Assembly: GCF_002374315.1 (NCBI RefSeq)
Contig: NZ_NWUX01000021.1
Location: 1-64,000, forward strand
Source: Vreelandella nigrificans
GTDB lineage: Bacteria > Pseudomonadota > Gammaproteobacteria > Pseudomonadales > Halomonadaceae
Length of the DNA stretch: 64,000 nt
Direction of reading: 5' to 3'
Position numbers and translations under genes: made by a program. Shown here one piece after another: positions 54,324 through 63,410 of the stretch. Under the pieces are notes generated by a model. The model saw only the letters and a program-made list of their open reading frames with translations, made no database searches and had not been told where the DNA came from. Every line of letters starts with the position of its first letter. Within the stretch, counting starts at the first letter, position 1.

Positions 54324-54503
54324 TGTGCTTCTCTACTCATTTCAAACGACCAGATTGTGAGATGGGCAAGCTCTTGCGGGGAGCTCCTGTAAAGAGCCCT
54401 TGTGTAGCGCTCTTGTGAGGCGTTCTCGTGCATATGGATTGATGGGGAATTTAAAAAATGACTTCGATTATAAATATAAATTGCTAACACATTGGAGTAT
54501 GGC

Positions 54504-56099
54504 ATGAACATTTGTACAAAGTGCTTAATAGGCGTAATGCTACTGATCATGACAACAGTGGTGCACTCAAATACGCCCAGTGATCAGCTTATTATTGCGC
54601 TTAAGATGAATAATATTTTGTCACTGGATCCGGCGGCATCAACGGGTAATGATATTGCATTCATCAACGCAAATCTTTATGACACGTTGATAGAACTGGA
54701 TCCAGAAGACCCGACCATTATCCTGCCCGCCCTTGCAAGAGACTGGGAGGTGGCTGACGATAATATGTCAATCTCTTTTAGTCTTCGTGAAGACGTCAGT
54801 TTTCATTCAGGAAATCAGCTTACGGCTGAAGATGTTGTTTGGACATTCGAGCGCGTACTAGATCTTAATCTGGCATTGGCAACCACTTGGAAAGCACTAG
54901 GGTTTACCAAGGAGAATATTTCAAACCTCATATCGGAGACAGGCACACATGAAGTAGAAATAAAATTTCCACGCGAGCTTGATCCCAAGCTGGTTATATA
55001 CACTCTTGCTACCAGCCCCAGCGCTTTCATCATAGATAAACAGCTGGTATTAGAGCATGAGCAAGATGGGGATCTAGGGCATCAATGGTTGACGACCAAC
55101 TCAGCTGGTAGTGGTGCTTTCAGCTTAGAGCAGTGGATACCTCAAGATAGAATAATCATGGTTAAAAACGCCCAATACTGGGGCGAAACTCCCAGTTTAG
55201 AGCGTATTGCTATGCGTAATCTAAAAGAGTCACAGACGATGCGGCTGATGATTGAGCGTGGCGATATCGACGTAGCCATCGGTATGTCTGTGCCAGACAT
55301 CCGGTCTTTAGAGGGGGCAGAGGGGGTTGATATTCAAACCACTCAACGAGGCACGCTTTACTACGTTGCCGTTAGTATGCAAAACGATATTCTGGCCAAT
55401 AAAGATGTCCGTAGAGCCATTAGAGGAACTATCAATTACGAGGGTATCAACGACAGTATCATGCCTTACTACGGCGTGTTTCATCAGCGCCCTGTAAAGC
55501 TTGGGTTACCCGCTACTCTACCCGAGCCTATGTACTCACTATCCACTGATGAAGCCCGAAAGCTGCTGGCAAATGCGGGTTATGAAAATGGTTTCACTAC
55601 AACCATAAGAGCGCTTAACGAGTCGCCATTTATCAACGTAGCTATCAATCTTCAAAGTAGCTTGGAAAGAATAGGCATCAACGCAGAAATTATCAGTGGG
55701 ACCGGCAACCAGGTATACGGAGCAATGAGAGATCGTCGCTTTGATATCATTGTAGGTCGGGGAGGGGGCGGTTTTGCACCTCACCCTGACTCTAATCTTA
55801 CACCACTCTTATTTAATCCGGATAACTCGGACTCTGCCAAGCTTACCAACTTTCAAGGATGGCGAACTGGCTATCATAATGAGCGTATCAATGAGTTGAT
55901 CATGCAAGCTGTTTCAGAAGCGGATAGTGAGCTGCAAAATAGTTTATATGCCGAGGTTCAGTCTATTTATGATGAGGATGTCGGTGCACTGTTTCCTTTC
56001 TCGCAAATGGTCAATACGGTCGCTGTCAGACAAGAAGTGGAGGGGTACTTGGATGATCCAGCCGCGATGACTCGTTTGAGGTCAGTAACCAAACACTAA
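54504..56099 (+). CDS. ABC transporter substrate-binding protein, peptide/nickel/opine class (DppA-like)
   Basis: Periplasmic binding protein of 531 residues (family SBP_bac_5). ATG 54504 with GGAG eight bases ahead gives a clean signal peptide (CLIGVMLLIMTTVVHSN). Family blocks: LSLDPAASTGNDIAFINANLYDTLIEL, LREDVSFHSGNQLTAEDVVWTFERV, DLGHQWLTTNSAGSGAFSLEQW, and DVRRAIRGTINYEGI. The class binds peptides but also oligosaccharides and other solutes. The shared operator site and flanking pectin genes suggest oligogalacturonides; that is inference. First gene of a five-gene importer operon. Confidence 0.93.
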   Translation: MNICTKCLIGVMLLIMTTVVHSNTPSDQLIIALKMNNILSLDPAASTGNDIAFINANLYDTLIELDPEDPTIILPALARDWEVADDNMSISFSLREDVSFHSGNQLTAEDVVWTFERVLDLNLALATTWKALGFTKENISNLISETGTHEVEIKFPRELDPKLVIYTLATSPSAFIIDKQLVLEHEQDGDLGHQWLTTNSAGSGAFSLEQWIPQDRIIMVKNAQYWGETPSLERIAMRNLKESQTMRLMIERGDIDVAIGMSVPDIRSLEGAEGVDIQTTQRGTLYYVAVSMQNDILANKDVRRAIRGTINYEGINDSIMPYYGVFHQRPVKLGLPATLPEPMYSLSTDEARKLLANAGYENGFTTTIRALNESPFINVAINLQSSLERIGINAEIISGTGNQVYGAMRDRRFDIIVGRGGGGFAPHPDSNLTPLLFNPDNSDSAKLTNFQGWRTGYHNERINELIMQAVSEADSELQNSLYAEVQSIYDEDVGALFPFSQMVNTVAVRQEVEGYLDDPAAMTRLRSVTKH

Positions 56100-56142
56100 A
56101 ATAAGCTTGTTAGTGGATGCATTAATAAAGGAGGAAATAATA

Positions 56143-57159
56143 ATGATAAGATCACGTGTTTCAAGAGTAACAAAAAAGACAGGCGTAATATTGATAACCC
56201 TGTTCGGGCTTTTAACAATGACCTTTGTCATTGGTAGATTAATGCCCATTGATCCGGTTTTAGCCGTTATAGGTCCCGATGCTGATTCGTCTACCTATCA
56301 GCAGGTTTTTGATGAGATGGGGTTGGGGAAGCCTATATGGGTTCAATATTACTATTATTTACAGGATATGCTGTCGGGCGATTTTGGGCGTGCCATTCTT
56401 ACGGGTAGTCCGGTCATTGATGACATTCTACGTGTATTACCAGCCACTATAGAACTTGCTTCAATTGCGATTATGGTGGGTGTTGGTCTGGGCGTTCCAT
56501 TAGGCGTGTATGCCGCTACTCATCGTGGCCGCCTGGGGGACCACCTGACGCGGTTGATAACTCTATTTGGTTATTCAACACCGGTGTTCTGGGTGGGCAT
56601 GGTCGGCTTGATTATCTTCTATGCATGGCTTAACTGGGCCGGTGCAGCAGGCCGTATCGGTTTTGCCTATGATGGCATGTTTACAAGCTATACCGGCTTT
56701 TACTTGGTGGATACGTTACTATCGGGAAATATTGAAGCCTTCGTTAGTGCGCTACGCCATATTGCCCTACCTGCACTTATTCTTGGTTTGAATTCAGTCT
56801 CCTTTATTGGTCGGATGACGCGCAGTTTTATGTTAGAACAACTCTCTCAGGAGTATATAAAAACCGCACGGGTCAAAGGTCTTTCTGAACGAAGTGTAAT
56901 CTGGAAGCATGCATTTAAAAATATCCGTGTTCAGTTGCTTACTATTGTAGCATTAGCTTATGGCGGATTGCTTGAAGGTGCTGTTCTTATTGAAACGGTT
57001 TTTGCCTGGCCGGGCTTCGGGCAGTATCTAACAGATAGTTTATTAATGGGTGATATGAACGCTGTGATGGCATCCGTTCTTTTTATCGGCCTTGTGTTTG
57101 TATTCCTGAATTTACTATCAGATGCCCTGTATAAAATGTTCGATCCGAGGACTCAATAA
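56143..57159 (+). CDS. ABC transporter permease (DppB-like)
   Basis: Inner-membrane permease of 338 residues with six helices. ATG 56143 has a textbook AAAGGAGG nine bases before it; the frame is open from 56107. Blocks: FGLLTMTFVIGRLMPIDPV, the EAA-type loop QEYIKTARVKGLSERSVIWKHAFKN, and AWPGFGQYLTDSLLMGD. Its last base overlaps the ATG of the second permease. Confidence 0.94.
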   Translation: MIRSRVSRVTKKTGVILITLFGLLTMTFVIGRLMPIDPVLAVIGPDADSSTYQQVFDEMGLGKPIWVQYYYYLQDMLSGDFGRAILTGSPVIDDILRVLPATIELASIAIMVGVGLGVPLGVYAATHRGRLGDHLTRLITLFGYSTPVFWVGMVGLIIFYAWLNWAGAAGRIGFAYDGMFTSYTGFYLVDTLLSGNIEAFVSALRHIALPALILGLNSVSFIGRMTRSFMLEQLSQEYIKTARVKGLSERSVIWKHAFKNIRVQLLTIVALAYGGLLEGAVLIETVFAWPGFGQYLTDSLLMGDMNAVMASVLFIGLVFVFLNLLSDALYKMFDPRTQ

Positions 57160-58067
57160 TGAAAAATGCCGAAGTAGTGAGGAACTCTGATTATTCATTG
57201 AAAGCTCGTCATAATCCTGAATATACCCGAGTGGCTCTTTTTGTTAAGTCCTTTAAAAAGCTCTGTAGAAACCCCTTGAGTGCTTCAGGCGTCATCATAG
57301 TCGCCTTATTACTGATATGTGCAATTGCTGCACCTCTCATCGCTACTCACAATCCGCTTGAGCAGGATTTGGCCCGCGTCCTGGCATCGCCCTCTCTTGC
57401 CCACTGGTTTGGTACGGATGAGTATGGTCGAGATGTTTTTAGCCGGCTGGTGTATGGCTCGCGTGTCACGCTGTATATCATCTTTTTGGTTACCATCATT
57501 GTAGGACCTGTTGGCCTTTTGGTAGGCACCATGTCTGGCTATTTTGGTGGCTGGGTGGACAGCGTTTTTATGCGCATAACGGATATCTTTATCTCCTTTC
57601 CCAGCCTTGTGCTGGCTCTGGCTTTCGTGGCAGCGCTTGGGCCTGGCCTGGAGCATGCGGTTATCGCAATCGCAATCACCTCTTGGCCTCCTGTGGCACG
57701 CCTTGCTCGAGCGGAGACGCTTACCTTGAGAAATTCAGACTATGTGGTGGCTGCACAGCTGCAGGGCGCTTCCGCATGCCGCGTACTGTTTCACTACATT
57801 TCATTAATGTGCCTGCCTTCATTGATTGTTCGCTTAACCATGAATATGGCAACGGTCATATTGACCGCCGCGGCGTTGGGATTTTTAGGCTTGGGTGCCC
57901 AGCCTCCGCTTCCTGAATGGGGGGCCATGATATCGACAGGTCGTAGCTACATGCTTGAAAGCTGGTGGTTGGTAGCATTTCCGGGAGCGGCCATCATGCT
58001 TGTAAGCCTAGCGTTTAATTTATTAGGCGACGGTCTTCGTGACCTTCTAGATCCCCGAACCGAGTGA
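57159..58067 (+). CDS. ABC transporter permease (DppC-like)
   Basis: Second permease, 302 residues, six helices. Typical blocks: NPLSASGVIIVALLLICAIAAPLIATHNP, LASPSLAHWFGTDEYGRDVFSRLVYG, the loop NSDYVVAAQLQGASACRVLFHY and GLGAQPPLPEWGAMIS. It starts in the TAATG overlap with the first permease. Confidence 0.94.
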   Translation: MKNAEVVRNSDYSLKARHNPEYTRVALFVKSFKKLCRNPLSASGVIIVALLLICAIAAPLIATHNPLEQDLARVLASPSLAHWFGTDEYGRDVFSRLVYGSRVTLYIIFLVTIIVGPVGLLVGTMSGYFGGWVDSVFMRITDIFISFPSLVLALAFVAALGPGLEHAVIAIAITSWPPVARLARAETLTLRNSDYVVAAQLQGASACRVLFHYISLMCLPSLIVRLTMNMATVILTAAALGFLGLGAQPPLPEWGAMISTGRSYMLESWWLVAFPGAAIMLVSLAFNLLGDGLRDLLDPRTE

Positions 58068-58076
58068 GGAATAAAC

Positions 58077-58922
58077 ATGGATGTATTAACAGTTGAAAAA
58101 CTGAACGTTACTTTCCGTACCGATGAGGGGCTAAAGCATGCGGTTCGTGATGTGTCTTTTACACTGAGAAACGAGAAGCTTGCGATAGTGGGGGAGTCGG
58201 GCTCGGGCAAGTCGACAGTGGGAAAGGCGATACTGAGGTTGAACCCACCCTCTACGCGTGTGACGGCTGAAAAGCTTCAGTTTGGGAAAACCAATCTTCT
58301 TGCCTGCAATGAAAAAGAGATACGTGCCATACGTGGGCAGCATATTTCGATGATCATGCAGGATCCCAAGTTTTCGCTTAACCCAGTGATGACAGTAGGG
58401 GAGCAAATATCTGAAGCGCTCAGTGTTCATCGAAATATTAGCAGACGAGAAGCCAAAGAAGCAGCGCTTGAGATGTTGAAGGAAGTCAGTATTGCTGACC
58501 CCGAGCACGTATATAGCCAGTACCCCCATGAAATATCAGGAGGGATGGGACAACGTGTAATGATTGCCATGATGGTTATACCCGAGCCCGACATCATTAT
58601 TGCTGATGAGCCAACATCTGCACTTGATGTTTCGGTCCAGCAGGATGTACTCAATATATTAACCAGGCTGATAGAGAAGAAGAATATTAGCCTTATATTT
58701 ATCAGTCACGACCTCAACCTGGTGAAGAAGTTCTGTGACCGTGTGTTGGTCATGTATGGCGGAAGAGTCGTGGAGTCGATCAAGGCGAATGAGCTCTCCA
58801 ACGCGTCGCACCCTTATACAAGAGGTCTGATGGAGTCGCTTCCAAGCCTTAAGCATCGCCGGGAGACCTTACCGGTAATGACGCGCGACCAGAATTGGCT
58901 TACCCAGGAATACACAACATGA
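58077..58922 (+). CDS. ABC transporter ATPase (DppD-like)
   Basis: ATPase of 281 residues. Walker [13 protein letters not shown]-loop [12 protein letters not shown], signature ISGGMGQRV, Walker [13 protein letters not shown] and switch His ISHDLNLV. The C-terminal oligopeptide-transporter extension is short compared with the roughly 330 residues usual for DppD. GAGGAA precedes the ATG. It overlaps the next gene by four bases (ATGA). Confidence 0.94.
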   Translation: MDVLTVEKLNVTFRTDEGLKHAVRDVSFTLRNEKLAIVGESGSGKSTVGKAILRLNPPSTRVTAEKLQFGKTNLLACNEKEIRAIRGQHISMIMQDPKFSLNPVMTVGEQISEALSVHRNISRREAKEAALEMLKEVSIADPEHVYSQYPHEISGGMGQRVMIAMMVIPEPDIIIADEPTSALDVSVQQDVLNILTRLIEKKNISLIFISHDLNLVKKFCDRVLVMYGGRVVESIKANELSNASHPYTRGLMESLPSLKHRRETLPVMTRDQNWLTQEYTT

Positions 58923-59662
58923 TCTCTATTCAATCACTTTCGTTTGATATGCCTGGCTCTACTAAATCCAAGCGTATCCTGAATGATATAAACATCAGTA
59001 TTGGCAAAGGGGAGTGTTTTGGGCTGGTAGGTGAATCAGGTTCTGGGAAAACGAGTATTCTCAAATGCTTGGCAGGCCAGTTTCAGGGCTGGGAAGGGGC
59101 GATCGCCATTCAGGGGAAATCGCTTGCCGAGACTTCCTTGAAAGAGCGCAGCAATACCATGCAAATGGTGTTTCAAGATCCCTACGGTGCCTTACACCCG
59201 CGGCATACCATTCGTAAAATACTGAATGAGCCCTTGGCCATCAAAGGTTTGTCTGATAAGTCAGAGCGCATACTCAAAGCACTCAAGGATGTGGGGCTTG
59301 ATGAGACGTTTCTACCTCGTTATCCACATCAGCTTTCAGGAGGGCAAAGGCAGCGAGTGGCCATTGCCAGAGCGATAATACTAGATCCGGATATTATCCT
59401 TCTCGATGAGCCTACATCAGCACTTGATGTGTCTGTGCAGGCAGAAATACTGAACCTGTTAACTAGCCTTCACCGACGCCACCAACTGACTTATCTGATG
59501 GTATCCCATGATCTTGGCGTCATTGCGCATCTTTGCGAGCGTGTTGCTGTGATGAAGTCCGGTGAGATCGTGGAGGTGGTATCCAGAGATGATCTAGTCG
59601 AGGGAAATGTAGCACACGCTTATACGAAAGTGCTTCTACAGCATGCTTTAAGCCGAGAGTAA
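58919..59662 (+). CDS. ABC transporter ATPase (DppF-like)
   Basis: Second ATPase, 247 residues. Walker A GESGSGKTSIL, Q-loop QDPYGALHPRHT, signature LSGGQRQRV, Walker [13 protein letters not shown], switch His VSHDLGVI. It ends soon after the ATPase core, so it too lacks the long C-terminal extension. ATG 58919 overlaps the stop of the upstream ATPase gene. Last gene of the operon. Confidence 0.94.
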   Translation: MISIQSLSFDMPGSTKSKRILNDINISIGKGECFGLVGESGSGKTSILKCLAGQFQGWEGAIAIQGKSLAETSLKERSNTMQMVFQDPYGALHPRHTIRKILNEPLAIKGLSDKSERILKALKDVGLDETFLPRYPHQLSGGQRQRVAIARAIILDPDIILLDEPTSALDVSVQAEILNLLTSLHRRHQLTYLMVSHDLGVIAHLCERVAVMKSGEIVEVVSRDDLVEGNVAHAYTKVLLQHALSRE

Positions 59663-59676
59663 GTGCTCGATTAAAC

Positions 59677-59711
59677 AACCGATAAAGGCGGGAACTCCGG
59701 CTTTATCGGTT
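59677..59711. terminator. Hairpin between the convergent Dpp-type operon and esterase gene
   Basis: Perfect 11-bp stem AACCGATAAAG/CTTTATCGGTT with 13-base loop, 14 bases after the ATPase stop. The T-run is weak on both sides. Probably a bidirectional terminator. Confidence 0.6.
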
Positions 59712-59752
59712 GGTGGGAAAGCATATTTGGCCTTTTACACTTGTGAAGAGAT

Positions 59753-59765
59753 GGGGGGGGGGGGG
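59753..59765. repeat. Homopolymer of 13 G
   Basis: Thirteen consecutive G in non-coding DNA between convergent genes. Such a tract is prone to slippage in cells and to length error in sequencing. Confidence 0.9.
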
Positions 59766-59810
59766 CGAAAAGATGGAGCGTGCGCGGTGAAAGAGGGCTG
59801 TTCGTGATGT

Positions 59811-60785
59811 TTACTCTGACATAACACCGATCTGAACCATCCAATCCGCGAGCAGTAGTGGCCAGCCCGAAACCGGTTTGCCGCTAGCGCCGCTAATGCC
59901 AAAGCCATGGCCGCCGTCGCGGAAGATATGCAGTTCAGTCTTCACGCCCGCGGCATGTAGTGCATTATAAAATGCAATTGCATTGGCTGGGGGCACGGAT
60001 GGGTCATCATCGGCTAGCACCAGGAACACTTCGGGTGTACCTGCCGTGACGTGCTCTTCAGGGGAGTGATTGCTCTTTTGTTGTGGCGTTGGGCTGTCGC
60101 CCAATAGGGCGGTGCGTGATCCTTCGTGAACGCTGTTATCCTGCATTGTTACGACTGGATAAACCAGGGCGACGAAATCAGGCCGAGCTGAGACGGCCTG
60201 TTCAGTGCCATCTGCTTCATAAAGCTCCCTGTTATACCCAGTAGCGAGCGATGCTCCTATATGTCCTGCGGCAGAAAAACCCAGAAACCCGATCCGTTCA
60301 GGATCAAGGCCCCATTCGTTGGCATGTCTACGTACCAGACGCATGGCGCGCTGTGCATCGGCCAGCGGTGCATCCGCTCGGTTAGCATGCCCCTCTCCTG
60401 GTAAACGATAGGTCAGAAGAAAGCTGGTGACGCCTAACGGTGCCAGCGCCTTGGCGATTTCAATACCCTCTTTATCTAACACCACCCGCCTGTAGGATCC
60501 GCCTGGTGCGATAATAATGGAAGCCCCGTTGGGTCGCTCTGGAACCCAGGCCGTTAGGCTTGGTTCAACAATGCCCGTTAGTGCCCGATCAGGCCGGAAC
60601 AAGTTTTTGGAACGTTCATCCACCATGGGCGTTAGGTCAACTGGCGTGCCCTCAGGGCGTTTATCCCAAAGCGGCAGAACCGCTTCATGCTGTAAAGTGT
60701 TAGCCATGGCACTTCCCATACTCATTAAGCCGCATAAGGTTAACGCCAGCCATGCGGATGAAAGTAGTATTCGCTCTTTTTGCAT
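59811..60785 (-). CDS. Secreted alpha/beta hydrolase, acetylesterase-like
   Basis: Exported hydrolase of 324 residues with a signal peptide (to about residue 28, MGSAMAN). Seen: oxyanion region APGGSYRRVV, DAQRAMRLVRRHANEWGLDPERIG, nucleophile elbow FSAAGHIGAS (G-x-S-x-x-G), Asp in LADDDPSVPP and His in GGHGFG. This layout is that of acetylxylan-esterase-like / BD-FAE enzymes that remove acetyl groups from plant polysaccharides. Next to a pectate lyase it may deacetylate pectin in the periplasm or outside; substrate inferred. It is downstream of the pectate lyase gene with a terminator-like hairpin between them. Confidence 0.88.
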   Translation of the reverse strand: MQKERILLSSAWLALTLCGLMSMGSAMANTLQHEAVLPLWDKRPEGTPVDLTPMVDERSKNLFRPDRALTGIVEPSLTAWVPERPNGASIIIAPGGSYRRVVLDKEGIEIAKALAPLGVTSFLLTYRLPGEGHANRADAPLADAQRAMRLVRRHANEWGLDPERIGFLGFSAAGHIGASLATGYNRELYEADGTEQAVSARPDFVALVYPVVTMQDNSVHEGSRTALLGDSPTPQQKSNHSPEEHVTAGTPEVFLVLADDDPSVPPANAIAFYNALHAAGVKTELHIFRDGGHGFGISGASGKPVSGWPLLLADWMVQIGVMSE

Positions 60786-60828
60786 ATTTACTATTTACAG
60801 AAGATTTTATCTAATCACTTTTTAGAAA

Positions 60829-60862
60829 CGAGTGCCTAGCGCTTGGTAGCACTAAGCACTCG
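60829..60862 (-). terminator. Terminator-like hairpin after the pectate lyase gene
   Basis: On the minus strand a 15-bp stem (CGAGTGCTTAGTGCT with AGCGCTAGGCACTCG, two G-U) and ACCA loop, then TTTCT. It begins 13 bases after the lyase stop. The short T-run suggests partial read-through into the esterase gene. Confidence 0.6.
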
Positions 60863-60875
60863 ACACCGGTTTTGG

Positions 60876-63113
60876 TTAGTTGAAAACTAGCTGCTGCAGT
60901 GCCAATGCTTGCTCACGCTGTTCACTTTCGTTGTTGGCCTCCTGCTGTAACAAGGCTTCAATTTCCGCTAATTTGTCTTCATCGAACGGTAATTCATTAG
61001 ATGGTGTATGGCTTCCCCCTTGCAGGAACCAGTTTTGAGGGCTTATATCACCATAAACGCTGTCGTCGACACTACTTGGGATTACTAGCTTTAACGAAAT
61101 ATTGTGTGACAATTGAGCTGGCTCAAGTTGCTCGCCATAGGGGCTTTTGCGAACAATATAGTTAAATCGCTTATTATCGATGGCGACGTTATTGTTAATG
61201 ATTAACGTGCCGGAATTAAAGTTATCCGTAAATCCATCCATTCCATTATTGAAGGCAAGGTTGCCCTCAACAATATGGGGAACAGGTAGACCTTCTCCGC
61301 CTAACTTAAAGCCATTGCCCAGATTTCCACCGGTTGGCTGGGTGTTCAATGTCTGGCCATTGTTGAACGCGATGGAGTTGGTAATGGTGACAGTGCCGTT
61401 GGGGCCATCTTCGACTTTATTGAATAAATCCCAGCCATCATCGATATTGTGGTGTGCAATACAGTGATCAAAGGTGTTGCCTTCACCAACCCGCATTTTT
61501 GCAGCGAAACCGTCGGCATTAATGCCAGAGCTATCTTCATTGTTGTAGCTCTCGCTATAACGAACCGTGTTATGGCTCGCCCAAAGCGCTCTCCCGACGT
61601 CGGCGGGGGAGGTGATTTGAAAGCCCGTATCTGGTGCGCTGTGGGTCACAATATGTTCGAAGACATTGTGGCTGCCATGCACAATCAAACGTTCGCCGGC
61701 GACTTCCAGGTGATCCAATTGCCAGTAATTGGCATTGTGCGACACCATCCCGGTAAAGCGTACATCTTCGCCTTCGCCAGTTAAGCGCTTAAGTTTGCCA
61801 GGCGAGCCGCTAGCGGTTAGAGGGATTTCTATTGCTTCGTAGTCACCGCTGGCAAGATAAATCGTACCGCCAGGAGCTAGCTGCACCAAGGCGGACGCTA
61901 GGTCTAGAGGATTCGTTTGGTCGCCAGCTTGCCCTGGGCTGCCAGCAGGGGATACATGGATAGTAAAAGGATCAGCAACGGTTAGTGGCTCAAGCGTTAC
62001 TGTTTTGTGCTGGGACTCTGTTTCTGGCCCTTCGGTTGGCTGGAAAGAGACGACAAGATCAGTGGGTTCAGTGATCTGCAAAGGAAGGCTAAATAAGTCG
62101 CCTGCAGCAACGGTCTGTTTATCCCCAATCGGTTGCCCAGCCTTTGAGACGCTAAATTCACCGCTATAATTCGCGATCGCTTGAAGAGTGTAGTCAGGAG
62201 TAGTGACGACGTCGGGTGAAGCTAATGACCATACAAGAGGGTTTTCCGGTGCTTGATAAGCGCTCGCCTCCTGGGTGTTGGCGTCGCTAAGCTCAATGTG
62301 AATATCATCAATGTGCAGGCGAGCATTACGCGCTGCAAAAAATCCCACATACTGATGATCAGGATCTTGCACTTCAACAAGGTTGGCGGGAGCTTGGGCA
62401 AGCTCGTGGTGATAAGTTTGCTGGCCATCGTTCACGGTCACGGCGAAGTGCTCATCACTACGTGTCAGCGTCATACGGTAAGGCTGCTCGTCACCATACG
62501 GCCTACCTTCTAAGTAATCTTCATGACTTAACAGATTGCCGGGATTACCCCATGGATCCTGAATCCCTTCTCTATAGGTAGCTGTCACATTCATTAACCC
62601 ATCGTTATCGCGGGTATGTGAGCGCAGCAGGTTCATCACCATATTGGACGCAGCGGGAAACTCTTCATGGCCCAGCGGCTGAGGGTTAGCACGTGGTGCG
62701 CCTAAAATGTCGCGAACCATTAGCCCAGCACCTTCCTGGCGATTAGGCGTTGCGCCTGTTTCTGGCCCCAGTTGCTCTAACGTTAAAGTGGCCGTCAGGG
62801 TGAAGTTTACGCCGGTGGGTAAGGTGGTGTAGTAAAACGTACCCCCTTCATGGGAGTTAGCCAACTTACCGCCGCGGCTTTCAATCGTCACTTGATCTAC
62901 CAGTGGGCCTGCAGTCACAGGATCGCCATTACTGGTAACTTCGTTAGTTCCTACCTTTTCAGGAAGGATAGTGGATCCAAAATTCAAGTCGGCCGATTGG
63001 CCGAAGGTGATGCTTTGCCAAGCTAGCTCAGAAGCATCTGTAGCGGCGTGTCCTAACGAAGCACCCAAGACAGGCGTCATCGTCGTTAGTGCAAACGCAA
63101 TAATTTTACGCAT
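60876..63113 (-). CDS. Pectate lyase, polysaccharide lyase family 9-like, with N-terminal accessory domain
   Basis: Secreted lyase of 745 residues that would cleave polygalacturonate by beta-elimination with Ca2+. Signal peptide ends near residue 23 (LGHAA). Residues 30-275 form a beta-rich accessory region; 300-390 look like a linker domain. From about 395 a right-handed beta-helix follows, opening IHVSPAGSPGQAGDQTNPLD as in PL9 enzymes, with the Ca2+/catalytic signatures NADGFAAKMRVGEGNTF, HHNIDDGWDLFNK and GNGFKLGGEG, whose Lys corresponds to the catalytic base of Pel9A. Operator-like site 4 lies 116 bases upstream. Alternatives are other parallel beta-helix lyases; the DGFAAK/DDGWDLF pair favours PL9. 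Confidence 0.88.
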   Translation of the reverse strand: MRKIIAFALTTMTPVLGASLGHAATDASELAWQSITFGQSADLNFGSTILPEKVGTNEVTSNGDPVTAGPLVDQVTIESRGGKLANSHEGGTFYYTTLPTGVNFTLTATLTLEQLGPETGATPNRQEGAGLMVRDILGAPRANPQPLGHEEFPAASNMVMNLLRSHTRDNDGLMNVTATYREGIQDPWGNPGNLLSHEDYLEGRPYGDEQPYRMTLTRSDEHFAVTVNDGQQTYHHELAQAPANLVEVQDPDHQYVGFFAARNARLHIDDIHIELSDANTQEASAYQAPENPLVWSLASPDVVTTPDYTLQAIANYSGEFSVSKAGQPIGDKQTVAAGDLFSLPLQITEPTDLVVSFQPTEGPETESQHKTVTLEPLTVADPFTIHVSPAGSPGQAGDQTNPLDLASALVQLAPGGTIYLASGDYEAIEIPLTASGSPGKLKRLTGEGEDVRFTGMVSHNANYWQLDHLEVAGERLIVHGSHNVFEHIVTHSAPDTGFQITSPADVGRALWASHNTVRYSESYNNEDSSGINADGFAAKMRVGEGNTFDHCIAHHNIDDGWDLFNKVEDGPNGTVTITNSIAFNNGQTLNTQPTGGNLGNGFKLGGEGLPVPHIVEGNLAFNNGMDGFTDNFNSGTLIINNNVAIDNKRFNYIVRKSPYGEQLEPAQLSHNISLKLVIPSSVDDSVYGDISPQNWFLQGGSHTPSNELPFDEDKLAEIEALLQQEANNESEQREQALALQQLVFN

Positions 63114-63136
63114 GTTTATAAAGCCTTCTTGTCATA

Positions 63137-63167
63137 GTTATTGTCTTGGTTATTGTCTTGGTTATGG
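63137..63167 (-). repeat. 12-bp tandem repeat in the pectate lyase leader
   Basis: GTTATTGTCTTG occurs twice in tandem (63137-63148, 63149-63160) with part of a third copy, close to the start codon and likely in the 5' untranslated leader. Confidence 0.8.
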
Positions 63168-63228
63168 CCATAGCAAGAGCAGCGTATCTAGCTGGTGACT
63201 AGCCATCTACGCTGAGGTATCCCTGATA

Positions 63229-63250
63229 AAGATAATACATAGTATGTTTG
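63229..63250 (-). promoter_or_regulatory. Operator-like site 4, pectate lyase gene
   Basis: Minus-strand AAACATACTATGTATTAT (63249-63232) matches site 3 at 16 of 18 positions. It lies 116 bases before the lyase ATG, between it and the partial lactonase gene. Confidence 0.6.
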
Positions 63251-63410
63251 TCATCAATACTCCCAGAGACCTGAACATACTCTTTTCCCAGCAACTGTCC
63301 TCTCTGCCGCAATCTGCCCAGCAGCCATATCTCCCACCGCCTTTCCCCTACCATTTTTCTTTTACTATTCTTCTCCTGCAGGAGGTGAGAGTTAGCCGTA
63401 ATATACTGAT

